Source: Serinibacter arcticus (GTDB lineage Bacteria > Actinomycetota > Actinomycetes > Actinomycetales > Beutenbergiaceae). Taken from it: a stretch of DNA of 64,000 nucleotides. Position numbers and translations under genes: made by a program. The stretch spans positions 186,001-250,000 of the forward strand of contig NZ_RHPJ01000002.1 of NCBI RefSeq assembly GCF_004786095.1, given 5' to 3'. This document shows positions 1-9,031 of this stretch, in pieces (position 1 is the first letter of the stretch; each line of letters starts with the position of its first letter). Below the pieces are notes generated by a model. The model ran no database searches. It was not told where the DNA came from and saw only the letters and a list, made by a program, of their open reading frames with translations.

Positions 1-669
1 GAGGGACAGCGCGAACAGGAACTCGTTCCACGCGACCATGAAGGTGTAGGCGCCGACGGAGACGATGCCGGGGCGCGCGGCCGGGACCAGCACCTGCCAC
101 AGCGCGCGGAGCGAGCTGCCGCCGTCGACCTTGACCGCCTCGTCCAGCTCCTTGGGGATGGTGTTGAAGTACCCCGTCATCATGAGGATCGCGTACGGGA
201 TCGTGGCGACCATGTACGTGAGGATCAGCGCCCACAGGGTGTCGTAGAGCTTGAGCCAGACCACGAGCCCGAAGTAGGGGATGAGCAGCGTGATCGGCGG
301 GACGGCCTGCACCGAGATGACCACGGTGTTGACCAGACCCTTGAACGGGAACTGGAACCGGCTCAGGGCGTAGCCGGCCATGATCCCGGCGAACAGGGTC
401 AGCGCCACGACCGCCAGGGCCACGGTGTAGCTGTTGGCGAAGAACCGGAGCTTCTCGCCGCTGCTGAGGATGCCGGCGTAGGCGTCCATGGTGAACGTCT
501 CGGGCAGGAACGTCGGCGGGTACTGGAAGATCTCGGTGTTCGGCTTGATCGAGCTCAGCAGCATCCACAGCGCCGGGAAACCGGCGAACAGGGCGCCGAG
601 CGACAGCCCGATCCACAGCCCGACCTTCTGGGCCCTCTGGGACCGGCCGCGCGTCGCGATGGTGGACAT
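1..669 (-). CDS. Carbohydrate ABC transporter permease, MalG-like (3' end cut by window edge)
   Basis: Inner-membrane permease of a CUT1-type sugar importer. The 223 visible codons begin at ATG 669, one base after the stop of the upstream permease, so the two are translationally coupled. The sequence shows an N-terminal membrane segment (around residues 20-40), further hydrophobic helices, and the EAA loop that contacts the ATPase, seen as EAVKVDGGSSLRALW near residue 180 followed by a VP. This loop is diagnostic for MalG/BPD_transp_1 permeases. The C-terminal end (about 50 residues by family length) lies outside the window. It forms a binding protein - permease - permease set with the next two genes. 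No ATPase is encoded here, as is common in actinobacteria that share one MsiK-type ATPase among importers (family knowledge). Confidence 0.93.
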   Translation of the reverse strand, partial: MSTIATRGRSQRAQKVGLWIGLSLGALFAGFPALWMLLSSIKPNTEIFQYPPTFLPETFTMDAYAGILSSGEKLRFFANSYTVALAVVALTLFAGIMAGYALSRFQFPFKGLVNTVVISVQAVPPITLLIPYFGLVVWLKLYDTLWALILTYMVATIPYAILMMTGYFNTIPKELDEAVKVDGGSSLRALWQVLVPAARPGIVSVGAYTFMVAWNEFLFALSL

Positions 670-670
670 G

Positions 671-1621
671 TCAGTCCCTCGCCTTCTGGTGGCGGACGTA
701 GAACAGGGCGACGATCGCCGAGATCAGGAACAGGACGACGCCGCTGGCCGACGCCATCGAGAACTGCCGCTTCGAGAACGCCAGGTTGTACGTGTACGTG
801 GCGACGGTCTCGGTGGCGTTCAGGGGTCCGCCGCCCGTGGCCAGGAAGATGATCGGGAACTGCTGCAGATTCCAGATGAAGTCGAGCATCGCCATCGCCA
901 GGATGATCGGCATCAGCTGCGGGATGGTGATGCTGAAGAACCGGTGGCGCCACCCCGCGCCGTCGATCGCCGCCGCCTCGTACAGGTCGCTCGGGATGCC
1001 CTGCAGGCCGGCGAGCAGGCTGATCATGAAGAACGGGTAGCCCGCCCACACGTTGATGAAGATGACGGTGCCGAGCGCGAGGGCGGGGTTGGAGAACCAC
1101 TCGACCCTCGTGCTGATGAGGTTCAGCGTCTGCAGCACGTAGTTGATGACGCCGTTGGGGTTGAGCAGCAGCTGCCACAGGATCACCACGATCGAGGCGG
1201 TGAACACCCACGGCAGGATGAAGACCACGCGGAACAGCGCCGACGCCACCCGCGGCAGCAGCCCGCTGTTCAGCATCATCGCGAACGTGAGGCCCAGCAC
1301 CAGGTGCAGCACGACGGAGGTGACCGTGAAGATCCCGGTCTGGCCCAGCGCCTTGCGGAAGATCGGGTCGCCCAGCAGCGTGGCGTAGTTGTCCAGGCCC
1401 ACGAACTCCGGGTCGCGCACCATGATCACGTTCGACAGCGTCGAGTACGCGAACACCATGACCACCGGCACGGCCATCATGACGAGCATCACGAGCAGCG
1501 TGGGGGACAGGTAGCCGTAGGCCGTCAGGCCGGACCGCCACCAGCGGCGCGAGCGGGGACCGGTGCGAGATCGCTCCGGGGTCGGCAGGGGGGTGTGAGG
1601 TCGTGTTGTCGTCGCTGACAT
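671..1621 (-). CDS. Carbohydrate ABC transporter permease, MalF-like
   Basis: A 316-residue inner-membrane permease and partner of the MalG-like gene that follows. About six hydrophobic segments are visible, the first around residues 30-55 after a basic, Arg-rich N terminus. The EAA loop reads YEAAAIDGAGWRHRFF near residue 215, matching the CUT1 permease consensus. A hairpin (1660-1699) lies between it and the upstream binding-protein gene, which probably lowers permease expression relative to the binding protein. The substrate cannot be read from the sequence. The neighbouring FGGY kinase and class II aldolase suggest a sugar or sugar alcohol. Confidence 0.93.
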   Translation of the reverse strand: MSATTTRPHTPLPTPERSRTGPRSRRWWRSGLTAYGYLSPTLLVMLVMMAVPVVMVFAYSTLSNVIMVRDPEFVGLDNYATLLGDPIFRKALGQTGIFTVTSVVLHLVLGLTFAMMLNSGLLPRVASALFRVVFILPWVFTASIVVILWQLLLNPNGVINYVLQTLNLISTRVEWFSNPALALGTVIFINVWAGYPFFMISLLAGLQGIPSDLYEAAAIDGAGWRHRFFSITIPQLMPIILAMAMLDFIWNLQQFPIIFLATGGGPLNATETVATYTYNLAFSKRQFSMASASGVVLFLISAIVALFYVRHQKARD

Positions 1622-1659
1622 CGCTCTTCCGCTGATTCGGACGGTTGGGGGTGGGGGAG

Positions 1660-1699
1660 GTCGACGGGTGCCGGCAGGAGGGTGCCGGCACCCGCCGAC
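1660..1699 (-). terminator. Intra-operon stem-loop after the binding-protein gene
   Basis: Two 17-base arms (1660-1676 and 1683-1699) pair with one mismatch around a 6-base loop. The hairpin starts just after the stop codon of the solute-binding protein and precedes the MalF-like gene. It has no clear U-tract. I infer an attenuator or mRNA 3'-end stabiliser that keeps the binding protein in excess over the permeases. Confidence 0.6.
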
Positions 1700-1702
1700 G
1701 GT

Positions 1703-2995
1703 CTACTCCCCGCCGAGGACGTCGGTCCAGTACGTCTGCAGGGACTCCTGCGTCTCGGGGACGTCCGCCTCACCCTGGAGGAGGCGGACGAGGTTCTCGT
1801 TGAGGTTGCGGTTGAGGTCGAGCGCGAGCGGCAGGCCCTCGAGCTCGGTGACGAACTCGCTGGAGGAGTACACGTCGAACGCCTTCTGGTACAGCTCGTC
1901 ACCGTCCACGAAGCCGGGCACGGAGGCGGCGTTGCCGGGGAAGCCGGTGGCCTCGCCCGCGAGCTCGGAGTTCACGTCCTCGCTCACGAGCCACTGCACG
2001 AGCTCCCACGCCTCCTCCTTGTTCTCGCTGTTCTCGGCGATGCCGAGGCCCCAGCTGGCGCCGGCGATGCCCGTGGACTCGCCCTCCTGCGCGGGAACGG
2101 AGCCGATGGAGAAGTTCAGGTCGGGGTTGGCCTCGCGGATGCCGGCGATGTGGGCCAGCGAGCCGATCATGAACGCGTTGCGACCGGCGGTGAACTCCTC
2201 GACCTTCTGCTGCTCCTGCTGCGTGAACGCACCCGGGGTGACGTAGCCGCCGTCGTACTGACCCTTGAGGAACTCGAGCCACTCGGCGATCTCCGGCGTC
2301 TCGAAGTTCGCCTGACGGTCCTCCAGCATCCGGTCGCCGGAGGCCCACAGCCAGGACTGCGAGTCGAAACCGGCCGGGGACTGCACGTTGATCGGCAGCG
2401 ACCAGGCGTAGACGTTGCTGTCGGGGTCGGTCACGGCGGCGGCCGCCGTGTCGAACTCGTCCCAGGTGGTCGGGAGACCGTCGATCCCGGCCTCCTCGAG
2501 CAGGTCGGTGTTGTAGTACATCGGGTAGGCGAAGTTCAGCGCGCGGACCATGTAGGTCACGCCGTCGATCTGGTCGTTGCTGACGAGCTCGGCGGGGTCG
2601 AAGCCGGCGTCGTCCATCAGCGCGCTCAGGTCGGTGATCGCGCCCTGGTCCTGGAGGTCGTAGACGCTCGCGCCGTTGATGGCGACGATGTCGGCCAGGG
2701 TGCCGGTGGCGGCGGCCGTGGTCTGGAGGTCGACGGTCGCGGAGTAGGGGTTCGAGATCAGGTTGACCTTGATCCCGGGGTGCTCCTCCTCGAAGCGGTC
2801 CATGAGGTCGCGCATCACGCCCTCGCCGAGCTCGACCTCCCACCACTGGCTGAAGTCGAGGGTGACGTCCTCGCCGGAACCCGAGCCGGAGCCGGAACCC
2901 GAACCGGAGCCCGAGTCGTCGCCGGCCGAGCAGCCGGCGAGCACGAGAGCGACGGCCGCGGCGGCCGTGACGAACGCAGTGGATCTGCGGTGCAT
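1703..2995 (-). CDS. Extracellular solute-binding lipoprotein (family 1, sugar ABC importer)
   Basis: A 430-residue lipoprotein with a signal peptide ending in the lipobox LAGC (Cys22), followed by a Ser-Gly repeat linker (about residues 27-40) encoded by a short GC-rich tandem repeat. The mature part has the SBP family 1 layout, including EEHPGIKVNLIS near residue 70, and a usual length. Start ATG 2995 has a GAGGAG ribosome site at good spacing. It would capture a sugar outside the membrane and deliver it to the MalF/MalG-like pair downstream. The 188 bp before it contain a 24-bp palindrome that may bind the DeoR product of the adjacent gene. The substrate is not identifiable by eye. Confidence 0.94.
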   Translation of the reverse strand: MHRRSTAFVTAAAAVALVLAGCSAGDDSGSGSGSGSGSGSGEDVTLDFSQWWEVELGEGVMRDLMDRFEEEHPGIKVNLISNPYSATVDLQTTAAATGTLADIVAINGASVYDLQDQGAITDLSALMDDAGFDPAELVSNDQIDGVTYMVRALNFAYPMYYNTDLLEEAGIDGLPTTWDEFDTAAAAVTDPDSNVYAWSLPINVQSPAGFDSQSWLWASGDRMLEDRQANFETPEIAEWLEFLKGQYDGGYVTPGAFTQQEQQKVEEFTAGRNAFMIGSLAHIAGIREANPDLNFSIGSVPAQEGESTGIAGASWGLGIAENSENKEEAWELVQWLVSEDVNSELAGEATGFPGNAASVPGFVDGDELYQKAFDVYSSSEFVTELEGLPLALDLNRNLNENLVRLLQGEADVPETQESLQTYWTDVLGGE

Positions 2996-3039
2996 CGAAG
3001 TTCTCCTCTTTGAGATGGGCGGGCCACCCGGGGAGGGGT

Positions 3040-3063
3040 GTTCGAAGGATCATTCCGTCGAAC
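3040..3063. promoter_or_regulatory. Candidate operator palindrome upstream of the binding-protein gene
   Basis: GTTCGA (3040-3045) and TCGAAC (3058-3063) form perfect 6-bp inverted arms around a 12-base spacer. The palindrome starts 45 bp upstream of the binding-protein start and downstream of the DeoR gene. I infer a repressor site for the adjacent DeoR-family protein; no experimental consensus was available to compare. Confidence 0.4.
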
Positions 3064-3183
3064 GTGGCCAAGAGCGACAGTAGCCGAAGGTATTCGGAAG
3101 CGCCAGTCTTTGTTACAGGTTCGATTTACCGCAGTGTCGGGGTTCGCCGACGAGGCCACCGCGCGGTGGCGGAGCGGGGTGCG

Positions 3184-3939
3184 TCAGGCCAGGAGGAGCT
3201 CGACGCCGGAGGCCCGGATGGCGTCCTGCGTGCTGGCGGGCATCGCCTCGTCGCTGACCACGGTGTCGAAGCGCGAGACGTTGACGACCTTGTGCCGGTC
3301 GAGCGTGAACCACTTGGAGGAGTCCGCCAGGAGCACGCGGCGGCGCGAGGCCCCGATGAGCGTGCGCTTGGACTCGGCGATGTCGAGCGAGCCCTCCACG
3401 ACGTCGTGGTCGGCGTCCATCCCGCCGGCGCCGACGAACGCGACGTGCGCGATCTCGCCGTCGAGGCCCTGCTGCCGCGACGAGCCCACGGTCGCCGCGA
3501 TGTGCGGGACGAGGCGGCCACCGAGGAGCCGCACCTGGATCCCGGCGACCTCCATCAGCGCGAGGCCGACGTTGACCCCGGGCGTGAGGACCACGAGGTC
3601 CTGGAAGACCGGAAGGTGGCGGGCCAGGGCGAAGATCGTGGTGCCGGAGTCGAGGATGACCGTGGTGTGGTCGGCCACGAGCGAGGCCGCTGCGGCGCCG
3701 ATGCGCTGCTTGGCCTCCACGTTCTGGCTCGAGCGGACGTCGAAGCCCATGAGCGGGGTCTCCGACATCGTGACCCCGCCGTGCACGCGCGCGACGCGGC
3801 CCTGCTTCTCCAGGACCTCGAAGTCGGTGCGGATCGTGACCTCGGAGACGCGCAGCTCGTCGGCGAGGTCACGGGTGCGAGCCGTGCCCCGCTCGAAGAC
3901 GGCGGTCATGATGGCCTCACGGCGCTGGGAAGCGTGCAC
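3184..3939 (-). CDS. DeoR/GlpR-family transcriptional regulator
   Basis: A 251-residue DNA-binding repressor. The N terminus has the DeoR winged helix: REAIMTAVFERGTARTRDLA, then SEVTIRTDFEVLEKQGRVAR and HGG (residues 6-60). The remainder is the DeoRC sugar-phosphate sensor domain, related to phosphosugar isomerases, with DSGTTIFALARHL around residues 100-112. Start ATG 3939 matches the family length. It lies between the FGGY kinase and the binding protein on the same strand, so it probably senses a phosphorylated intermediate made by that kinase and represses this transport operon and perhaps the divergent aldolase. Effector identity is inference. Confidence 0.92.
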   Translation of the reverse strand: MHASQRREAIMTAVFERGTARTRDLADELRVSEVTIRTDFEVLEKQGRVARVHGGVTMSETPLMGFDVRSSQNVEAKQRIGAAAASLVADHTTVILDSGTTIFALARHLPVFQDLVVLTPGVNVGLALMEVAGIQVRLLGGRLVPHIAATVGSSRQQGLDGEIAHVAFVGAGGMDADHDVVEGSLDIAESKRTLIGASRRRVLLADSSKWFTLDRHKVVNVSRFDTVVSDEAMPASTQDAIRASGVELLLA

Positions 3940-3992
3940 CCTCGGAGGCTACACGGATACGCAAGCGAACGAAGGCCAGACGCAAGTTTTCG

Positions 3993-5375
3993 CTACGACG
4001 TCGCGCCGACCGCCGCGTCCATCTCCCGGCTCGATCGCACCGGCACCCGCGTGCGGCCGGGCATCTCCTCGGCGCCGGACCACCACCCGATGCTCGCCCC
4101 GGCGACGGCGGCGCACCCTCGCGTGGCCGCCTCCGGGACGGTGGAGACCTCGATCGCCCTCGGCCCCAGGGCGAGCTTGGCCTCGCGCCAGCGGCGCGAG
4201 CGCAACCCGCCGCCGGTGAGCACGGTCGCCCCGGCGGCTCCCGACACCGCCCGCGCGAGCGCCTCGCCCTCGTTGGCCAGCAGCACGTAGGCGTCCATCA
4301 GGTCGCCCCACGCGTGAGCATCCCTCGGCCCGACGGCGGAGCGTCCCTCCTGCAGCGCGCCCAGGTCGGCCGCGGTGAGGTCGGGGGTCGCGCTCGGCGG
4401 GCCTGCGCCGTCGTCGAGCGCCTGCCGGTCGAGGTCGGCGCCGTCGAGGAAGGTGCGCATCGCGAGCCCCGGGCGCATGCGCTCCCACACCGCCAGCGGC
4501 GCGCCCGTCGAGGGCCACAGCTCGAAGGTGAGGTCGGTGTCGCGATCGAGGTGGGCGACGAGCTGCGCGCGCGTGAGCGGGGGGTCGGTCGGGAGCGCGG
4601 CGATGATCGCCTCGCCGGTCCCCATGGAGTCGAAGACCTCGCCCACGCGGACGCCGGACCCCACCGCGGCCACGGGATGGTCGTGGCCGGCGATGACGAC
4701 GCGCGCCCCCGGTGACAGGCCGAGCGATCGCGCGAGCTCACCGTCGGCCGGCGCGCCGAACCCCGGCGGCCGCACGGGTGCGAGCGTGACGTGGCCGAGC
4801 CCGGCCGCGACCCAGGCGTCGGAGAGGTACCGGCGCTCCAGCAGGTCGTAGACGCCGCTGGTGGTGGCGAGGCCGGCCTCCTGCCACACCTCGCCCGTGA
4901 GCTGGAACGCGAGCGCGCCGCACAGCCCGACGAACGCACCTGGCGGCACGCAGCCCCTGCTCGCGTGCGCGTGGGCCAGCTTCGTCACGGTGGAGGTGGT
5001 GCGGAAGTGCCGCGCCGTGAGGTCGCGCAGGTGCGTGGCGCCGAAGCGGTCCTCGAGCGCGGTGGCGACGTCGGCCCCCCGGTCGTCGTACCAGGCCGGG
5101 AAGTCGAGCGGGGCGAGGCCGTCCGGGGTGACGACCGTTCCGGTCTCGCCCATGGAGGTGAGCCCGACGGCGGCGACCGGTCCCGCGCGGAGGGCGGCGA
5201 CGGCGTCGTGCGCCGCCGCGAGGAGGTCCAGGACCGGGAAGTCGTCACCCGCCGCGCCGCGCACGACGGGGGTCTCGCGCGCCTCGAGCGCGACCATCTC
5301 CCCAGCCGCGTCGTAGGCCGCAGCCTTGATGCGCGAGCTCCCGAAGTCGACCCCGACCACGACCTGCGATGCCAT
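3993..5375 (-). CDS. FGGY-family carbohydrate kinase
   Basis: A 460-residue sugar kinase that would phosphorylate a ketose, alditol or related sugar with ATP in the cytoplasm. The N-terminal phosphate loop is VGVDFGSSRIKAAAYDAAG (residues 6-24), typical of the actin-like ATPase fold. A second nucleotide-binding stretch is seen at FDSMGTGEAIIA, and VLTGGGLRSRRWREAKLALG near the C terminus is the FGGY adenosine motif. ATG 5375 was chosen over a longer in-frame start because a GGGAG site precedes it and the FGGY fold begins there. It is the first gene of the minus-strand unit kinase - DeoR - importer and is divergent from the aldolase. Substrate unknown. Confidence 0.9.
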   Translation of the reverse strand: MASQVVVGVDFGSSRIKAAAYDAAGEMVALEARETPVVRGAAGDDFPVLDLLAAAHDAVAALRAGPVAAVGLTSMGETGTVVTPDGLAPLDFPAWYDDRGADVATALEDRFGATHLRDLTARHFRTTSTVTKLAHAHASRGCVPPGAFVGLCGALAFQLTGEVWQEAGLATTSGVYDLLERRYLSDAWVAAGLGHVTLAPVRPPGFGAPADGELARSLGLSPGARVVIAGHDHPVAAVGSGVRVGEVFDSMGTGEAIIAALPTDPPLTRAQLVAHLDRDTDLTFELWPSTGAPLAVWERMRPGLAMRTFLDGADLDRQALDDGAGPPSATPDLTAADLGALQEGRSAVGPRDAHAWGDLMDAYVLLANEGEALARAVSGAAGATVLTGGGLRSRRWREAKLALGPRAIEVSTVPEAATRGCAAVAGASIGWWSGAEEMPGRTRVPVRSSREMDAAVGATS

Positions 5376-5497
5376 GCTCGCTCCCTTGCGAATCGGAACC
5401 AAAAGAAGACCCAGAGGTTTCGTTCTGTTATCGTAACGGCTCGTGGAGCGCGTTCGCTCCCACCGACACCGCCGTCCGGAACTGAGAGGCCACCACG
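5376..5497. promoter_or_regulatory. Divergent promoter region, kinase operon / aldolase
   Basis: This 122-bp spacer separates oppositely directed genes and is markedly more A+T-rich in its centre than its surroundings. It contains the palindrome GTTA-TCG-TAAC at 5427-5437. I infer shared promoters and a regulator site, most simply for the DeoR protein encoded at 3184-3939. Confidence 0.5.
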
Positions 5498-6502
5498 ATG
5501 ACACTGTGCTCCCTGCGGGAAGTGCTCGACCACGCCCGAGCCGGCGGATACGGGGTGGGCGCGTTCAACGTCACCGACATCGAGCAGGTGGAGGCCGTGC
5601 TCGACGCGGCGGCGTCCACGGGCTCGCCCGTCATCGTGCAGACGATCGCCGGGGCCTCCGCCTTCGCCTCGGACGAGCTCTACTGGGACCTGCTGCTGCG
5701 CACGGTCGACCACTACCCGCAGGTGCCGGTCGTGGTGCACCTCGACCACGGTCCCGACGCCGAGACGTGCAAGCGGGCCATCGACGCCGGCTTCTCCAGC
5801 GTGATGATCGACGGCAGCCTCGACCCCGTCACGCACCAGCCCACGAGCTTCGAGGCGAACGTGGCGGTGACGAAGGAGGTCGTGGCCTACGCCCGCGAGC
5901 GCGGTGTCTCGGTCGAGGCCGAGCTCGGCACGATCGGTGGCTCGAAGGACGGCGCGACGCACGCCGAGATCGTCCTGGCCGACCCCGAGGAGGCCGCCCG
6001 GTTCGTGGCGGAGACCGACGTCGACGCGCTCGCCGTCGCCATCGGCACCTCGCACGGCGCCTACAAGTTCACGAGCCCGCCCGACGGCACCGTGCTGCGG
6101 ATGGACCTCATCGAGACGATCGCCGCGCTCATCCCCGACACCCACCTGGTCATGCACGGCTCCTCGTCGCTGCCCGCCGACCTGCGCGAGATCATCAACG
6201 CGCACGGTGGCGGCCTGCCCGAGTCCTGGGGCGTGCCCGAGGAGGAGAAGGCCCGCTCCACCAAGCTCGGCGTCACGAAGATCAACCAGGGCATGGACTC
6301 CCACATGGCCTACGCCGCCGCGATGCGCGTGGCGCTCGCGGCCGACCCGCTGGCCGCCGACCCAGCGCCCGCCGCACGGGCCGGACGCGCCGCGATGTCC
6401 GCGATCATCGCCGAGCGGATGGCGGTGTTCGGCCAGGCCGGCCGTGCCGCGGACTACACCGCGACGCCGGTGCGGGAGCCGGCGGCGCTCAGCCTGGCCT
6501 GA
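5498..6502 (+). CDS. Class II ketose-bisphosphate aldolase (fructose/tagatose-bisphosphate type)
   Basis: A 334-residue zinc-dependent aldolase that would split a ketose 1,6-bisphosphate into DHAP and glyceraldehyde-3-phosphate. Visible signatures are HLDHG (residues 81-85; zinc and catalytic site), the active-site stretch VSVEAELGTIGG, and the conserved HGA and MHGSSSLP motifs. Length fits the GatY/KbaY/FbaA group, although the tail of about 30 residues is a little long. The GatZ/KbaZ partner is encoded at 14469, so I favour the tagatose-bisphosphate (AgaY/GatY/KbaY) role over housekeeping fructose-bisphosphate aldolase. The divergent kinase and the DeoR gene support a catabolic role. Specificity cannot be decided from sequence alone. 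Confidence 0.9.
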   Translation: MTLCSLREVLDHARAGGYGVGAFNVTDIEQVEAVLDAAASTGSPVIVQTIAGASAFASDELYWDLLLRTVDHYPQVPVVVHLDHGPDAETCKRAIDAGFSSVMIDGSLDPVTHQPTSFEANVAVTKEVVAYARERGVSVEAELGTIGGSKDGATHAEIVLADPEEAARFVAETDVDALAVAIGTSHGAYKFTSPPDGTVLRMDLIETIAALIPDTHLVMHGSSSLPADLREIINAHGGGLPESWGVPEEEKARSTKLGVTKINQGMDSHMAYAAAMRVALAADPLAADPAPAARAGRAAMSAIIAERMAVFGQAGRAADYTATPVREPAALSLA

Positions 6503-6608
6503 ACCGGCGGGAGCGGAAGCAGGACGACGGCGACCCTCGAACCCGTCCCCCGCCAGCCACCCCACTCTCGTTAGCCTCGTGTGGTCGTCGTGCAAGGAGA
6601 GGTTCTCG

Positions 6609-8537
6609 ATGGTGATCACGATCCCGCCCCCTCCGGTGACCGTGCCGGAGATGGAGGCGACGTCGTCGTGCTCGGCGGTGGGCGACAGCGTGCTGTCCGC
6701 GGCCAAGGATGCGCGCGCCGTCGCGGACGCCGCAGGCGACGGCGCGCAGAGCCTGACCTGGGAGGGCATGGCCGCCGAGGCCGCTAACCACGCGATGACG
6801 GCGCTGACGAACGGGATCGGGGACGCCGCCTCGGCCCTGTGGGCGGTGGTGCCCGAGCTGGACGCCTACGCCGAGGCGATCACCGACCTCGAGGCGCGGC
6901 ACGGCGAGCTCGTGACGCTGCGGTCCCAGCTGGTCTCGGACCGCGACGGCCTCGTGTCGGACGTGAACGCGAACGACGACCCAGGGAGCTCGCTCTGGCT
7001 GCAGTTGCGGGCGACGGCGCTCACCGTCTCGATCGAGGCGTTCGGCATCTCTGTCCAGGACCTCTCGACCGAGCTGACGGCGGCGGAGGACGCGGTGATC
7101 GCCGCCCTCCAGGCCGGGGACACCGCGGCCGAGGCGCGCGAGTTCCGCGCCGCCCGGCCGCCAGAGCTCCAGGACGCCGTCGACGCCCTCGTGGAGTCGG
7201 GGGTGCTCCCGGAGGAGATGCGGTTCTCCTCGGCGGCCGAGCTGCAGGCGTGGCTCGAGGCCAACCCCGCGGCAGCAGGCGCCCTGGTGGACGGTGGCGC
7301 GCCGATCGTCGGCGACGCCACCACGCTGGAGCAGCTCGTCGCCTCGGGCGCCACGATCGAGGATATCGGCGCGGTCTTCACCGGCATGAGCGGGGAGGAG
7401 CTGGCCCTGCTCGCGACCCTCTACCCCTCGCTGATGGGCAACACCAACGGGGTGCCGTTCGACGCCAGGGCGCTCGCCAACCGCGTCACGATCATCGACG
7501 CGCTGGCCGACGAGCGCGTCCTGCTGGAGGAGATGGGCGCGCAGCACGAGCACCACCAGAGCGACTGGGACTGGTTCGGGGCGAACAACGACACGCTCGA
7601 GGGCCCTCTCGCGGACACCGAGAACCGCATCAGCCTGTACGAGTCGATCCTGAACGGCGACCGCACGATCCTGTTCTTCGAGCCCGCCACGCACGATGCG
7701 GACTTCACCCGCACGTACGACGGCGCGATCGCCGAGCTGCACGGGGCGATCAGCGCGGACACCCAGAACGTCGGCGTCCTGGTGCCCGGGACCGGATCGC
7801 ACCTGGGCAACTTCAACGGCACCGCCGGGCACGCGGACGAGTTCCAGGCCGCGGCGGGTGACGGCACCGCGATGATCTCGTGGATGGGCGGGGACTTCCC
7901 CAACGACGTCGCCGCGGCCAACTCGCGGCACAGCGTCGACCTCGGGCCGCGCCTGGCGGACTTCTCCGAGGCGGTGCGCCAGGAGACCGGCCGGGTCGGG
8001 GCCGACGGGGCCACCACCACCTACCTGGGCCACTCCTACGGCGGCGCCGTCGTCGGGCTCGCGGAGACCCACGGCCTGGACGCGGACCGCGTCGTGCACG
8101 TGGAGTCGGCGGGCACCGGGCACGACGTCTTCTCGCCGTCGGACCTGCCCGCCTCGCAGCAGGACGTGCAGCGCTTCTCGATGACCGCCCCCTACGACCC
8201 GATCTCGGCCGCCCAGGGGATCCAGTCCAGCGAGGAGAGCCTCGGCGTCACCGACTACGGCCTGGGTCACGGCGCGGATCCCGACGAGTTCGACGGCGTC
8301 GTGCGCCTCCACACCGGCGACTACGCGAACGGCGAGCCGCTGACCGGTCTCCCCGCGCACTCCGACGTGTTCGACAAGGGCTCGGACGCGTGGACGAACA
8401 TGCTCGGCGTCATCGTCGGCGGTGAGGTGGAGACGTACCGCACCCCGATCACGGACGAGGGCGCCGGCATCGGCGGCATCGACCCCGTCCTCGGTTGGAA
8501 CGACGACGGCACCACCTACGACGTCGGGGCCGGCTGA
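6609..8537 (+). CDS. DUF1023-type alpha/beta hydrolase with WXG-like N-terminal domain
   Basis: A 642-residue protein whose ATG 6609 follows a clear AAGGAGAG ribosome site. Residues 1 to about 200 are Ala-rich and helical with a central W51-E-G53, resembling the WXG/LXG helical hairpin of type VII secretion substrates. The C-terminal third is an alpha/beta hydrolase: VLVPGTGSHLGNF precedes the nucleophile elbow GHSYGG with Ser476, and late His residues (PAHSDVF) could complete the triad. This is the DUF1023 lipase-like family. No signal peptide is present. Its stop overlaps the next start (ATGA), coupling it to a lipoprotein and a WXG100-like protein. I infer a secreted or polymorphic-toxin-like effector. 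A housekeeping esterase is the alternative. Confidence 0.8.
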   Translation: MVITIPPPPVTVPEMEATSSCSAVGDSVLSAAKDARAVADAAGDGAQSLTWEGMAAEAANHAMTALTNGIGDAASALWAVVPELDAYAEAITDLEARHGELVTLRSQLVSDRDGLVSDVNANDDPGSSLWLQLRATALTVSIEAFGISVQDLSTELTAAEDAVIAALQAGDTAAEAREFRAARPPELQDAVDALVESGVLPEEMRFSSAAELQAWLEANPAAAGALVDGGAPIVGDATTLEQLVASGATIEDIGAVFTGMSGEELALLATLYPSLMGNTNGVPFDARALANRVTIIDALADERVLLEEMGAQHEHHQSDWDWFGANNDTLEGPLADTENRISLYESILNGDRTILFFEPATHDADFTRTYDGAIAELHGAISADTQNVGVLVPGTGSHLGNFNGTAGHADEFQAAAGDGTAMISWMGGDFPNDVAAANSRHSVDLGPRLADFSEAVRQETGRVGADGATTTYLGHSYGGAVVGLAETHGLDADRVVHVESAGTGHDVFSPSDLPASQQDVQRFSMTAPYDPISAAQGIQSSEESLGVTDYGLGHGADPDEFDGVVRLHTGDYANGEPLTGLPAHSDVFDKGSDAWTNMLGVIVGGEVETYRTPITDEGAGIGGIDPVLGWNDDGTTYDVGAG

Positions 8538-9031
8538 TGCGGCCGCGCACCCCGATCGCCGTCGTCCTCGTGCTGACCGCCCTGACCGTCCTGACCGCCT
8601 GCACCTCGGAGGAACCCGTGCCCGTCGACCCCGCCGTCAGAACCTCGATCGAGGACTCCACCCAGCAGGCCATGACCGCCGTCGCGGAGCAGCTCGGGAC
8701 CGAGATCAGCGTGCGCCGGCAGGAGTGGCTGACGTGCATGGACGCGCTCGAGGACGGCGACGCCGAGGAGTACGTCTACGGCCTGCGGGTCGAGCTCATC
8801 GGGCAGGAGACGTTCGAGGAGGTAGCCGAGCGGCTCCGCAGCCACTTCGAGGCCGCCGGGTGGACCTGGCGCGACACCGACCCCACCCTGAGGATGGTCC
8901 GCCTCGGCCAGGGCGGCTACATCGTGGCCGCCTCGATCTTCGTCGACGACGGCTACGCCTCGATCACCGGCGGCGCCGGCTGCATCGGCACGATCGAGGA
9001 CGTGCCCGAGCAGAACCGGCCGAGCTCGTGA
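8537..9031 (+). CDS. Small lipoprotein coupled to the DUF1023 hydrolase
   Basis: A 164-residue lipoprotein of unknown function. The N-terminal signal ends in LTAC (Cys21), then an acidic, helical region and a C-terminal part with Cys residues. Start ATG 8537 overlaps the hydrolase stop, and its own stop overlaps the GTG of the WXG100-like gene, so all three are translated together. This position between a putative effector and a putative secretion partner would fit an immunity or accessory lipoprotein, but that is inference. I do not recognise a domain. Confidence 0.75.
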   Translation: MRPRTPIAVVLVLTALTVLTACTSEEPVPVDPAVRTSIEDSTQQAMTAVAEQLGTEISVRRQEWLTCMDALEDGDAEEYVYGLRVELIGQETFEEVAERLRSHFEAAGWTWRDTDPTLRMVRLGQGGYIVAASIFVDDGYASITGGAGCIGTIEDVPEQNRPSS

